NCBI GenBank assembly: GCA_039811765.1
Contig: JBDHZF010000007.1
Coordinates: 1-44,432 of the forward strand
Origin: JAGQUL01 sp039811765
GTDB taxonomy: Bacteria > Actinomycetota > Thermoleophilia > Gaiellales > SKUG01
Length of the DNA stretch: 44,432 nt
Direction of reading: 5' to 3'
A program made the translations under genes and the position numbers. Every line of letters begins with the position of its first letter. The first letter of the stretch is position 1. Under the pieces are notes generated by a model. The model was not told the origin of the DNA and searched no databases. It was given only the letters and a program-made list of their open reading frames with translations. Shown here in pieces: positions 35,860-43,401 of this stretch.

Positions 35860-35959
35860 GTACCTAACCTAGGTAATTGCTCCGATCCGGGGTTGTGGGG
35901 GTCGTTGCATAGTGGAGGCACAGGGAGGCGGCGAGGAGCTTCCCACTAGCGTCCGGCAC

Positions 35960-36073
35960 ATGGATCTCGTCCCGATCCGAGCACTCGTCCCGCTCACGTC
36001 GACCATGACGCTCGTCCACATACCTCGCATTGCGGCTGGAGATCTCGTCCCGATCGTCCCACCGGCCGCCTAG
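35960..36073 (+). CDS. Possible 37-residue DLVPI-repeat mini-protein
   Basis: The frame ATG to TAG encodes MDLVPIRALVPL, then LVHI, then AAGDLVPIVPP: four Leu-Val-(Pro/His)-(Ile/Leu) repeats. They coincide with the CTCGTCC repeats, whose spacings (18, 27, 33 bp) are all multiples of three. An in-frame GTG at 35912 would give 53 residues. Neither start has a well-placed ribosome site (AGGAG at 35934-35938 is 21 bases from the ATG). The repeat may be selected as protein, as RNA structure, or both. Confidence 0.35.
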   Translation: MDLVPIRALVPLTSTMTLVHIPRIAAGDLVPIVPPAA

Positions 36074-36079
36074 AACTCA

Positions 36080-36116
36080 GCGGCCCGCTTCGAACTCGTC
36101 CCTCGAAGCGGGCTGC
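36080..36116 (+). terminator. Strong hairpin with T-rich tail
   Basis: GCGGCCCGCTTCGA pairs with TCGAAGCGGGCTGC (14 positions, one G-T) around ACTCGTCCC. AAGTTTCTT follows on the plus strand. It would end the transcript of the DUF4349 gene or of a separate small RNA. A weaker CCCCC/GGGGG and GCTCC/GGAGC structure at 36133-36164 may end the flhB operon from the other side. Confidence 0.7.
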
Positions 36117-36167
36117 AAGTTTCTTCCCCGCACCCCCGCCGTCCTGCTCCAGAGGGAGCGGGGGGCG

Positions 36168-37478
36168 TCAGCGCCAGCTGAAGCGATCGTCGGGCACCAC
36201 GGCCCCAGCGGCCGTCGCGCTCACACCCGTGGTGGCGACGGGAACCTGGATCGCGCCGAGGTCGTGCACGCCGTCCGCGCCCGCGTCGAGCCGCTGCGTC
36301 GCCGCGGCCGCGTCGTTCACGTGCACCGCGCCTGGACTCGCCTGTGCGGCCTCATTCGCCTGTGCACGCTGCTGCTCCTTGAGCTGGAACACGTACGCGA
36401 GGATCTCCGCCACGGGGCGATACAGCTCCTCGGGCACGATGTCGCCGATCTCGCACAGCTCGAACAGCGCCCGCGCGAGCGGCTTGTTGCGCACCACGGG
36501 CACGCCGGAATTTCGGGCGCTGAGACGGATCTCGTCCGCGTCGTGCGTCTCGCCCTTCGCGACCACCCACGGCACCGGGGAAACGTCCGCGTCGTACTTG
36601 AGCGCGATCGCCAGCTCGGTTGGGTTGACCACCACCACGTCCGACTGCGGCACGTGCTCCTGCGCGGTCTGCATCGCGATCTGCTGCGCCATCTGTCGGC
36701 GCTTGCCCTTCTGGTATGGATCGCCTTCGGAGTTCTTGTACTCGTCCTTGACTTCCTTGTCGGTCATCTTGTGCTCGGTCGCGAAGTTCTTGCGCTGGAA
36801 GCCGTAGTCGATCGCGGCGATCACCACGTACAGGATGATGATGAAGATGAAGAGCTTCTTGAGGATGCTCGCGCCCAGCACCATCAACGCGGCCGCGCAT
36901 TCCTGCCCGCTGCAGCCGCTCGTCTGGTCGATCGCGACCGAGTTGCTGATCGCCGTGGCCGAGCCCTTGTAGACCATGTAGCCGAGGATCGACGCCAGCA
37001 GGATCTTGCCGAGCGACTTGCCCAGCTCCTGAACGCTCTTGATCGAGAACCACTGCTTGATCTTGTTCTTCGGATTGAGCTTGTTGAGGTTCGGCTTCAT
37101 CTGCTCGCCCGTGATGATCAGCCCGGTCTGCGCGATGTTCGCGAGCACCGCCATGATCATCACCGCGAACAGCACAGGCATGCTCAGCAGCGCGATGTCC
37201 ACGATCATGCGCATGCACAGCGCCTTGACGTCGATCCCGTCCGGCGTGCCCACGTCCTTGATCGCCGCGAAGTAGCTTTCCGGGCCGTCCATCATCGACG
37301 CGAAGCGCGCCGTGAGCAGGCCCTTCATTCCCATGAGCGCGCCGAACGCCGCCGCGAGACCGAACGCCATCGGCACGTCCTGCGACTTCGGGACGGTGCC
37401 CTTCTTCTTGAGGTCCTTCTTCTTCTTCGCTGAAGCTGGATGCTTCTTCGAGTGCTTGTCCTCGCCACCGCCCGCCAC
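36168..37478 (-). CDS. flhB: FlhB flagellar export switch protein, atypical cleavage motif
   Basis: A 436-residue FlhB. The basic N-terminus (KKKKDLKKKGTVPKSQD), four membrane helices and the cytoplasmic domain are typical. The autocleavage site, normally N-P-T-H, reads N285-P286-T287-E288 (VVVVNPTELAIALKYD); the downstream SPVPWVVAKG matches the family. FlhB cleavage switches export from rod/hook to filament subunits. The last 75 residues (after about 360) are an Ala/Val-rich extension absent from standard FlhB. GTG start, one base after the fliR stop. Confidence 0.94.
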   Translation of the reverse strand: MAGGGEDKHSKKHPASAKKKKDLKKKGTVPKSQDVPMAFGLAAAFGALMGMKGLLTARFASMMDGPESYFAAIKDVGTPDGIDVKALCMRMIVDIALLSMPVLFAVMIMAVLANIAQTGLIITGEQMKPNLNKLNPKNKIKQWFSIKSVQELGKSLGKILLASILGYMVYKGSATAISNSVAIDQTSGCSGQECAAALMVLGASILKKLFIFIIILYVVIAAIDYGFQRKNFATEHKMTDKEVKDEYKNSEGDPYQKGKRRQMAQQIAMQTAQEHVPQSDVVVVNPTELAIALKYDADVSPVPWVVAKGETHDADEIRLSARNSGVPVVRNKPLARALFELCEIGDIVPEELYRPVAEILAYVFQLKEQQRAQANEAAQASPGAVHVNDAAAATQRLDAGADGVHDLGAIQVPVATTGVSATAAGAVVPDDRFSWR

Positions 37479-37479
37479 G

Positions 37480-38484
37480 TCAGCCCACCCCCTCGGCGGA
37501 TTCGCGGTCGGCGACCAAGGCGCCGGATTCCTGTTCGCGCTTCACACGGCGCGCGTCCACGTCGCTCTCGTGCATCATCTCGGCGATCGCCGTGATCGAG
37601 TGCTTGCCGTGCGTGATCTGCGGCAGCGCGTGGTCGCGCAGGTAGTTCCACGTCGGCAGCAGCGCGAGCATCAGCGCAGCGATGCCGATCGGACCCTTCA
37701 CGACCTGGCTGAGCGCGAACACGTTCACCTGTGGCGCGCCGCGGTTGATGATGCCCAGCAGCACGTCGGTGAGCATCAGCGTGATCATCGCCGGCGCGGC
37801 GATCTGCAGCGTCAGCAACAGCGAATCGCCGCTCATCTGCGCGAACGTCTTCACCGCGCCCTCGAGCGACGGGTGGGCCGCGCCGGCGTGCAACGGATCG
37901 CCGAGCCAGTCCAAGCCGAGCGTCGGCGGAAACACCTTGAACGAGTTGAGGATGCCGTTCAGCATCTCCAAATGAAGGCCGCTTACGAGCAGCACCATCA
38001 GACCTGACATCATCAGGAACTGGCCGGTGGGCGACGTTCGCTCGCCGGTCATCGGCGCGACGATGTCCACCATGTTCGAGCCGCGCTGCGTGTCGACGAT
38101 GCGGCCCGCGCTCTCGATCGCGTAGAAGAAGAAGCTCGCGCAGAAGCCCAGGAACAAGCCGACGAGCACCTGGTTCACGAGCAGCAGCAGATAGTCGAAC
38201 GCCCCGCCGCTGTGCAGGTCGCGCGCGATCGAGTTGACGACCTCCGTCTCCACGTAGGGAAGCGTCACCGCGGTGAGGATCACCGAGAAGCCGACGCGCG
38301 CGGGCATCGGCACGTTCATGCTGCCGAAGAACGGCGCCACGATCATGAACCCGAACAGGCGCGCGAGCACCGCGCCGAACGCGAGCAGAAAGTTCTGTGG
38401 ATCGTTCGTGCCGACGATGTCGCCGAACGTCTTCGCCGCCGTGGCGGGGTCGATCGTGGGGATGTTCGCGAGCAGCGCGATCAT
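37480..38484 (-). CDS. fliR: FliR flagellar export gate protein
   Basis: A 334-residue polytopic protein. LLAFGAVLARLFGFMIVAPFFG and a later VLVGLFLGFCASFFFYAIE block are FliR hallmarks, with about six membrane segments. The tail after about 285 is polar (DVDARRVKREQESG). It joins FliP5-FliQ4 in the export gate. It follows fliQ after 9 bases and precedes flhB by one base. Confidence 0.94.
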   Translation of the reverse strand: MIALLANIPTIDPATAAKTFGDIVGTNDPQNFLLAFGAVLARLFGFMIVAPFFGSMNVPMPARVGFSVILTAVTLPYVETEVVNSIARDLHSGGAFDYLLLLVNQVLVGLFLGFCASFFFYAIESAGRIVDTQRGSNMVDIVAPMTGERTSPTGQFLMMSGLMVLLVSGLHLEMLNGILNSFKVFPPTLGLDWLGDPLHAGAAHPSLEGAVKTFAQMSGDSLLLTLQIAAPAMITLMLTDVLLGIINRGAPQVNVFALSQVVKGPIGIAALMLALLPTWNYLRDHALPQITHGKHSITAIAEMMHESDVDARRVKREQESGALVADRESAEGVG

Positions 38485-38493
38485 CGTCCAGCC

Positions 38494-38763
38494 TCAGTGA
38501 CGCACCAGCGCGGCGACGGTGTTGTACGTGTCCTGCGTGAAGGTCTGGACCTCGCCGATGATCCAACCGCCCGTGATCAGGATCACCACGAACACCGCGA
38601 TGATCTTCGGCACGAACGTGAGCGTCTGCTCCTGGATCTGCGTGACGGCTTGGAACAGCGACACCATGAAGCCGACGAGCAGGCCCGCGAGCACCGCCGG
38701 CGCGCTCCAGACGAGCACCTTCAGCAGGGCGGTCGCGGCAAGTTCCGTGAGGACTGATTCCAT
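38494..38763 (-). CDS. fliQ: FliQ flagellar export gate protein
   Basis: An 89-residue protein with two membrane helices. APAVLAGLLVGFMVSLFQAVTQIQEQTLTFVPK is split by the conserved loop with QxxTQIQEQTLTFVPK. Length and motif are typical. It lies between fliP and fliR in the canonical order. Confidence 0.94.
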   Translation of the reverse strand: MESVLTELAATALLKVLVWSAPAVLAGLLVGFMVSLFQAVTQIQEQTLTFVPKIIAVFVVILITGGWIIGEVQTFTQDTYNTVAALVRH

Positions 38764-38775
38764 CGTCTGACCGCC

Positions 38776-39663
38776 TTAGTAGTTGAAGCCCATGACGATG
38801 AACTTGATGACCATCGTCCAGCCGCCCGCCAGCACGAACAGCAGGATCTTGAAGGGGAGCGAGATCACCACCGGCGGGAGCATGAACATGCCGAGCGAGA
38901 GCAGGATGTTCGAGATCACCATGTCGATCACGAGGAACGGCACGAGCACCGCGAAGCCCATGATGAAGGCCTTCTTGAGCTCGGAGACGATGAAGGACGG
39001 GATGATCACCTTGAGCGGCAGCGCGTTCGGCGCCTTGTCGCCGAGCGCCTCGAATTGCTCCTCGGTGACGAGGCAGTCCTTCGTCTCGCCCGTCTTCGTG
39101 TCGATGTCGGCCGCCTTGCACGGCACGGGATGCTGGTCGAGCGCCAGCTTGTAGAACGTGGCGATCTCCTTGCGCGAGTTGGAGCCGGAGATCTGCTTGA
39201 GCATGAACTGCTTGAGTGGTGCGGTGGCGTTGGTGACGGCCTGCTCGAACGTGATCTTGTCGGCTTGGTAGGGCTTGAGGGCTTTGTCGTTGATCGTGTC
39301 GAGCGTGGGACCCATCACGAACAGCGACAGGAACAGCGCGAGCGCGATTACCACGATGTTCGGCGGCACGTTCTGCGTGCCCAGGCCGGAGCGCAGGAAG
39401 CTGAGCACGACGACGATGCGCAGGAAGCTCGTCAGCGTCATGATCGCGAACGGCAGCAGCGAGAGGCCGCCGAGGTAGAGCGCGAGCTGGATCAGCGAAT
39501 CGACTTGCTTGTCGTCGGCGCTCCATGCGGCGACGGGAAACACGATCAGGTAGGCGAGCGAGATGCAGAACAGCGTGATCGACGCGCGAAGGCGCTTGCG
39601 CATCGTCGCGCGCTGGGCGTCGGGGCGGGGCATCTCTCGCGTCGTGGGGGCGACCGAGGTCAT
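38776..39663 (-). CDS. fliP: FliP flagellar export gate protein
   Basis: A 295-residue FliP. A cleavable-type N-terminal segment (ITLFCISLAYLIVFPVAAWSA) precedes LTSFLRIVVVLSFLRSGLGTQ, the periplasmic region and the C-terminal pair (FLVIDMVISNILLSLGMFML, then PPVVISLPFKILLFVLAGGW). The periplasmic region has a roughly 25-residue insert holding two Cys (PCKAADI and KDCLVTEE). The ATG at 39663 has AGGAG five bases upstream; an earlier start adds 19 Pro-rich residues and is less likely. Confidence 0.94.
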   Translation of the reverse strand: MTSVAPTTREMPRPDAQRATMRKRLRASITLFCISLAYLIVFPVAAWSADDKQVDSLIQLALYLGGLSLLPFAIMTLTSFLRIVVVLSFLRSGLGTQNVPPNIVVIALALFLSLFVMGPTLDTINDKALKPYQADKITFEQAVTNATAPLKQFMLKQISGSNSRKEIATFYKLALDQHPVPCKAADIDTKTGETKDCLVTEEQFEALGDKAPNALPLKVIIPSFIVSELKKAFIMGFAVLVPFLVIDMVISNILLSLGMFMLPPVVISLPFKILLFVLAGGWTMVIKFIVMGFNY

Positions 39664-39815
39664 CGAAACTCCTGGGGGCAATCGCTGGGGAAGGTCTGGT
39701 GCGGGCGTGGGGGACCGCATGACCTGGATCCACCGTACGACGGATCTCAGCCCTTGTAAACAGGAATTTCTGCAAGTTCCGCGCCGGTCGCGCGGGGGTG
39801 ACGTTTTCGCGTCGG

Positions 39816-40283
39816 CTACTCGCCGCTTGCCTTGCGGTTGGCGCGCGAGCCCCGTGCGGTGCGTGCTTTGCCGAGCAGCATCTGGAAGCTCTCGCCGACC
39901 GTCGCGAAGCGCTGCTCGTCGTCGTCCGAATCCGTTGCATCCTCGGTGTCGGCGTCATTGGCAACGCGCAGCTTCGCGGCCTTCGGCGGCTGACGATCGT
40001 CGTCATTGCTCATCGCGGCGTACTCATCTGGAGTGATGTCGTCCACCTTGGAGATGCCGCCGTCCATGCTCGTGCCGACCATGATGTGGCGCCCGCCCGC
40101 GATCTCGATCACGTACAGCGCGTGCTTTTGGTCGAGCGGTCGCTTGCCAACCACGCGCAGGCCCTCGCCGTTGATCGTGCCCGCGCCCACGCCCATGCGT
40201 CGGCGCGCGAGCCGCGCGAGATACCACATGGCGAGGCACATGCCGCCCAGCAGCAGCGTTGCGATGATCGCGTCTGAAGCCAT
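39816..40283 (-). CDS. fliO: FliO-like flagellar assembly protein
   Basis: A 155-residue protein. One N-terminal membrane helix (IIATLLLGGMCLAMWYLARL) is followed by the FliO cytoplasmic core (GLRVVGKRPLDQKHALYVIEI and IMVGTSMDGGISKVDDI). FliO helps assemble the FliP ring. The C-terminal 60 residues are charged and probably disordered. It lies 6 bases after fliN and 152 bases before fliP, a position that supports the name. Confidence 0.85.
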   Translation of the reverse strand: MASDAIIATLLLGGMCLAMWYLARLARRRMGVGAGTINGEGLRVVGKRPLDQKHALYVIEIAGGRHIMVGTSMDGGISKVDDITPDEYAAMSNDDDRQPPKAAKLRVANDADTEDATDSDDDEQRFATVGESFQMLLGKARTARGSRANRKASGE

Positions 40284-40289
40284 GTGTGC

Positions 40290-40979
40290 TCAGTGCTCCT
40301 CGTTCAGCATCTCGACGATGCGCATTCCGTAGCTGCCATTGATCGAGACCAGCTGGCCGCGGGCAATCAGCTTGCCGCGCACCTTCAGCTCGATCGGCGC
40401 GTCGACGGGCGTGTCCAGCTCCACGATAGAGCCGCGTCCCATCTCCAGGAACTCTTCGACCGTGAGCGCCGCGTTCCCGAGTCCGACTTCCACTTGCACT
40501 TCCACGTCGAGCACGAGATTGCTCAGCTCGCCTGCCGCCGACGAACCCGATCCGCCGATCGCGCGGCGCGTGGGCTGCACCTGCGGCAGCTGCGGATGCA
40601 GCACCGTCATGTCGCCGCCGCTGGCCATTGCCGCCGATGCGTGACCGCCGGCGGGCGCGCTCGTGTGCATGCCGGAGTCCATGGACGGTTCGGCATGCGT
40701 CGAGCCGCCGAGCCATTCGCCCTGGCCGTCCATCACGGACGCGTTCGCGACATGGCCTTCCACGGGAGCCGCGCCGCTGCCACCCAGCCAATCGTCGCTG
40801 GCGTCATTGCTGGCGTCGTCGTGGAAGTCGCCGCCCAGCCAGTCGTCGTTTGCGTCTGGCGCGGTCGCGGTCGCCACGGGGCCGGTCGGGGGCGCGGGAG
40901 CCGCATCCGGCATCGCCGGATCGTCCATGCCGAGGTAGCCGCCGCTGCCGTCGTCGTCGCTCATCAGCCAGTCGCTCAT
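40290..40979 (-). CDS. fliN: FliN flagellar motor switch protein, export-operon copy
   Basis: A 229-residue protein. The C-terminal SpoA domain (about 150-225) has NLVLDVEVQVEVGLGNAALT, VDAPIELKVRGKLIARGQLV and NGSYGMRIVEML. The N-terminal half is acidic and low-complexity, with repeated WLGG units (DDWLGG twice, EWLGG once) after an initial SDWLMSDDDG. These Trp-containing repeats may be docking motifs. GAGAGG lies about eight bases before the ATG. This is the second FliN-type protein in the window. Confidence 0.9.
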   Translation of the reverse strand: MSDWLMSDDDGSGGYLGMDDPAMPDAAPAPPTGPVATATAPDANDDWLGGDFHDDASNDASDDWLGGSGAAPVEGHVANASVMDGQGEWLGGSTHAEPSMDSGMHTSAPAGGHASAAMASGGDMTVLHPQLPQVQPTRRAIGGSGSSAAGELSNLVLDVEVQVEVGLGNAALTVEEFLEMGRGSIVELDTPVDAPIELKVRGKLIARGQLVSINGSYGMRIVEMLNEEH

Positions 40980-41031
40980 CGCAGGTGCCTCTCAGGGGGT
41001 CGGGGAAGGGAAAGGGGAGGGTCGGGTGTGG

Positions 41032-42069
41032 TTACGCGGTCAGGTCAAAATCGGTGGCGAATTCGGGATCGTGGTCGTAGGACTGGCCGAAATCCGGCAT
41101 TGCGGCGTCGTTCATCGGCCTTGCGTCGGGCGGCTGCTCGCTCGCGCCGGATGGGTCGTCCGGGCGGGTGAGCGCAAGCGCGACGTTGTCGCCGTGCGCG
41201 GCGAGTCGCGCGCTGACCGTGCGGCCGAGCACGTCCAGCTCGATCGCGCCTTCGGCGTCCTCGTCGAACGCGAGCACGTCGCCGCGCTCGAGCGCGTTGA
41301 GCATGCCGAGCGTCACATGTTGGCGAAGCGTCACGGGCGCGGTGATCACCACGTCGCGAAGCGGGCCGGAAAGGCGAGACGCGAGGCGTTGACGGGTGGA
41401 TTCGTCCATGCCGTGCTCGATGCGCGATCGCCACATCGTGGAGCGCGCCTCGTTCGACAGCTGCGGCATCAATGCTTCGGGGTAGCAGAACAACAGCACG
41501 CCGATCGGCTCGTCGTCGTCGCGGTCGCGTACCACCACGCGCGCCACGTACCAGCGCCCGTCCACGAGCTGCGGGGTGAGCATCGACAGCGATCCCGCCA
41601 TCGTGAACTCGGGCAGCAGTTTCACGCCTTCTTCCGCCCATGACTCGGCCCATGCGCCGACGATTCGTGCGAGGAACTGGCGAAGGATCTCGCCCTCCAC
41701 TTGCGTGAGCGGCGCGCCTTGGTTGCGGTCGGAACGCCAGATTCGCGAGAGCACTGCGCTGGAGAGCGTCGGTTCGGCGATCATCACGCCGCTCGCTGTG
41801 GCGCGTGGGCCGAATCCGGCGAGCACGGCTTGCGGATCGCCCGCGCCATGCCCGTCGCCGGTGAGGCCGTCGAGGTCCTCGCGCGAGATCGTCACGTATC
41901 CCTCGGTGGCGTGCTCCATGCCGAGCGGCGAGAGCAGCGGCGTCAGCGCGCGATCCACCATGCGGTGGAGCAGCATCAGCGTTCGATGGGGAGGAATCGG
42001 TGTCATCGTGGGGGAATCGCGGGGCGTTCGGGGGGTGTTGCCGCGGGCACGAGCGCAGCGCGCCGGCAC
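41032..42069 (-). CDS. FliM-like motor switch protein, export-operon copy
   Basis: A 345-residue FliM homologue. The middle domain includes LTQVEGEILRQFLARIVGAW, LPEFTMAGSLSMLTPQLVDG and GVLLFCYPEAL. The SpoA domain has RDVVITAPVTLRQHVTLGML and GAIELDVLGRTVSARL. The N-terminal CheY-P docking motif (LSQxEIDALL) of true FliM is missing. GGAGGT six bases before the GTG at 42069 supports that start; an ATG at 42006 would remove 21 Arg/Pro-rich residues and has no site. It probably heads the operon. Confidence 0.85.
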   Translation of the reverse strand: MPARCARARGNTPRTPRDSPTMTPIPPHRTLMLLHRMVDRALTPLLSPLGMEHATEGYVTISREDLDGLTGDGHGAGDPQAVLAGFGPRATASGVMIAEPTLSSAVLSRIWRSDRNQGAPLTQVEGEILRQFLARIVGAWAESWAEEGVKLLPEFTMAGSLSMLTPQLVDGRWYVARVVVRDRDDDEPIGVLLFCYPEALMPQLSNEARSTMWRSRIEHGMDESTRQRLASRLSGPLRDVVITAPVTLRQHVTLGMLNALERGDVLAFDEDAEGAIELDVLGRTVSARLAAHGDNVALALTRPDDPSGASEQPPDARPMNDAAMPDFGQSYDHDPEFATDFDLTA

Positions 42070-42081
42070 GTGTCCACCTCC

Positions 42082-42110
42082 AACGTACGATCACCCGCGA
42101 TTTTGCGCAA
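42082..42110 (-). promoter_or_regulatory. Possible promoter of the flagellar export operon
   Basis: On the minus strand TTGCGC (42110-42105) and TACGTT (42087-42082) are 17 bases apart. The predicted start (about 42075) would leave almost no leader and would clip the GGAGGT ribosome site, so this is either a leaderless promoter, with the GTG at 42069, or a chance match. No FliA-type element is seen. Confidence 0.3.
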
Positions 42111-42151
42111 TACCCGATTTGCTAGTGGCGCGGCGGGGTAGATTCACGCGC

Positions 42152-43387
42152 ATGGGCGACGACGAGACTCCGGTGATCCATCCACTCGCGGCGAATGCCG
42201 CCGACGCGCTGCCGGCAGGCGGGCTGGCGAAGCAGCTCGCCGCGGCCGCCGAGGCAGGGCGAGCGCTGCGCATCAAGCTCGGCGTGGATCCCACGAGCGC
42301 CGACATCCACATCGGTCACTGCGTGGTGCTCGGCAAGCTGCGCGAGTTCCAGGACGCCGGCCACACCGCCGTGCTCATCATCGGCGACTACACCGCGCGC
42401 GTGGGCGACCCCTCGCAGCGCTCGAAGTCGCGCCCGATGGTGAGCGGCGAGGAAATCGACGCGAACGCGAAGACCTACGCCGAGCAGGCGATGCGCATCC
42501 TCGACCCGGCGCGCACCGAGATCCGCTACAACGGCGAGTGGCTCGGCTCCATGAGCATGGACGACCTTTTCGGGCTCGTGTCGCGCTCCACGATCGCGCG
42601 CCTGCTCGAGCGCGACGACTTCGCCAAGCGCTTCGGCGCCGACCAGCCGATCACGATGCTCGAGCTGCTCTACCCGCTCCTGCAGGGCTACGACTCCGTG
42701 GCGATCGACGCGGACGTGGAGATCGGCGGCACCGACCAGCTCTACAACCTGCTCATGGGGCGCGACCTCATGCCGCGCTACGGTAAGAGCGCGCAGTCGG
42801 TGATGACCATGCCGATCCTCGTGGGCACCGATGGCGCCGAGAAGATGAGCAAGTCGCTCGGCAACTACATCGGCGTCACCGAATCGCCCGAGGAGATGTT
42901 CGGCAAGACGATGAGCATTCCGGACGAGGCGATGCCCGAGTGGTACCGCCTCGCGTCCGGGCTCGCGCACGACGAGCGCGAGGACGTGATCGCGCGGCTC
43001 GAGACCGATGAGCTCACGCCGAACCTCGCCAAGCGGCAGCTCGGTCGCGCGATCGCGGATCGCTTCCACGGGGGTGGTGCCGGGGAGCGCGCCGAGCAGC
43101 ACTTCGACTCGATCTTCAAGGCCAAGGCCGTGCCTGACGACGCGCCGCAGCTCGCTTCCGCGAACTTGCCGCGCAACGACGCGGGTCTCGTATTCCTGCC
43201 GGCGCTGCTCCAGGCTCACATGGGCGTGGGCAGCGGAGGCGAGGCGCGTCGACTGCTCCAGCAGGGCGGCGTGAAGCTCGACGGCGATCCGATCGCCGCG
43301 GGCACGCTCGAGCTCGACCCGTCCGCGCTCGCTGGACGCGTGCTGCAGGTCGGCAAGCGCCGCTTCCTGCGCATCGTGGAGGGGTGA
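42152..43387 (+). CDS. tyrS: Tyrosyl-tRNA synthetase
   Basis: A 411-residue class I aminoacyl-tRNA synthetase. HIGH lies at residues 53-56 (SADIHIGHCVVLG) and KMSKS at 231-235 (AEKMSKSLGN). The GDYTARVGDPS and EIGGTDQLYNLLMGRDL blocks fix tyrosine specificity of the TyrZ-like branch. An S4 RNA-binding domain ends the protein (EARRLLQQGGVKLDGDPI). The ATG at 42152 matches the family N-terminus. It diverges from the flagellar operon. Confidence 0.96.
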   Translation: MGDDETPVIHPLAANAADALPAGGLAKQLAAAAEAGRALRIKLGVDPTSADIHIGHCVVLGKLREFQDAGHTAVLIIGDYTARVGDPSQRSKSRPMVSGEEIDANAKTYAEQAMRILDPARTEIRYNGEWLGSMSMDDLFGLVSRSTIARLLERDDFAKRFGADQPITMLELLYPLLQGYDSVAIDADVEIGGTDQLYNLLMGRDLMPRYGKSAQSVMTMPILVGTDGAEKMSKSLGNYIGVTESPEEMFGKTMSIPDEAMPEWYRLASGLAHDEREDVIARLETDELTPNLAKRQLGRAIADRFHGGGAGERAEQHFDSIFKAKAVPDDAPQLASANLPRNDAGLVFLPALLQAHMGVGSGGEARRLLQQGGVKLDGDPIAAGTLELDPSALAGRVLQVGKRRFLRIVEG

Positions 43388-43401
43388 TGCCCTGCCGCTG
43401 T

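Larger units (their letters stand above)
35857..36116 (+). repeat. Hairpin array with recurring UCGUCCC loop, possible structured RNA
   Basis: CTCGTCC occurs five times: 35966, 35984, 36011, 36044 and 36095. Four copies sit in hairpin loops: GGATC-TCGTCCC-GATCC (35962-35978), GAGC-ACTCGTCCC-GCTC (35979-35995), GATC-TCGTCCC-GATC (36041-36055, enclosed by GCGGC/GCCGC arms) and an 11-bp or longer stem around ACTCGTCCC (36083-36113). The third copy has only a 3-bp stem. GATCTCGTCCCGATC is a 15-base direct repeat (35963 and 36041). The region ends in a terminator-like stem followed by AAGTTTCTT. At its left edge, TAGGTA/TACCTA repeats (35857-35875) could be regulatory. I know no named RNA family with this pattern. 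On the minus strand the loops read GGGACGA. Confidence 0.5.

Noticed and set aside
35865..35888. FliA (sigma-28) promoter ahead of the hairpin array
   Set aside because: TAAC and CCGAT resemble parts of the consensus but the spacer is about 12 rather than 15 bases, and the -10 match is partial.
35960..36101. CTCGTCC repeats as a CRISPR array
   Set aside because: Repeats are only 7-15 bases, spacers are irregular (18 to 51 bp between starts) and no cas gene is near.
35960..36116. CsrA-sponge RNA on the minus strand (GGGACGA loops)
   Set aside because: GGA is displayed in loops, but the ANGGA consensus is not met, no csrA or fliW is seen in the window, and the T-rich tail of the terminal hairpin favours plus-strand transcription. 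Kept only as a weak alternative.
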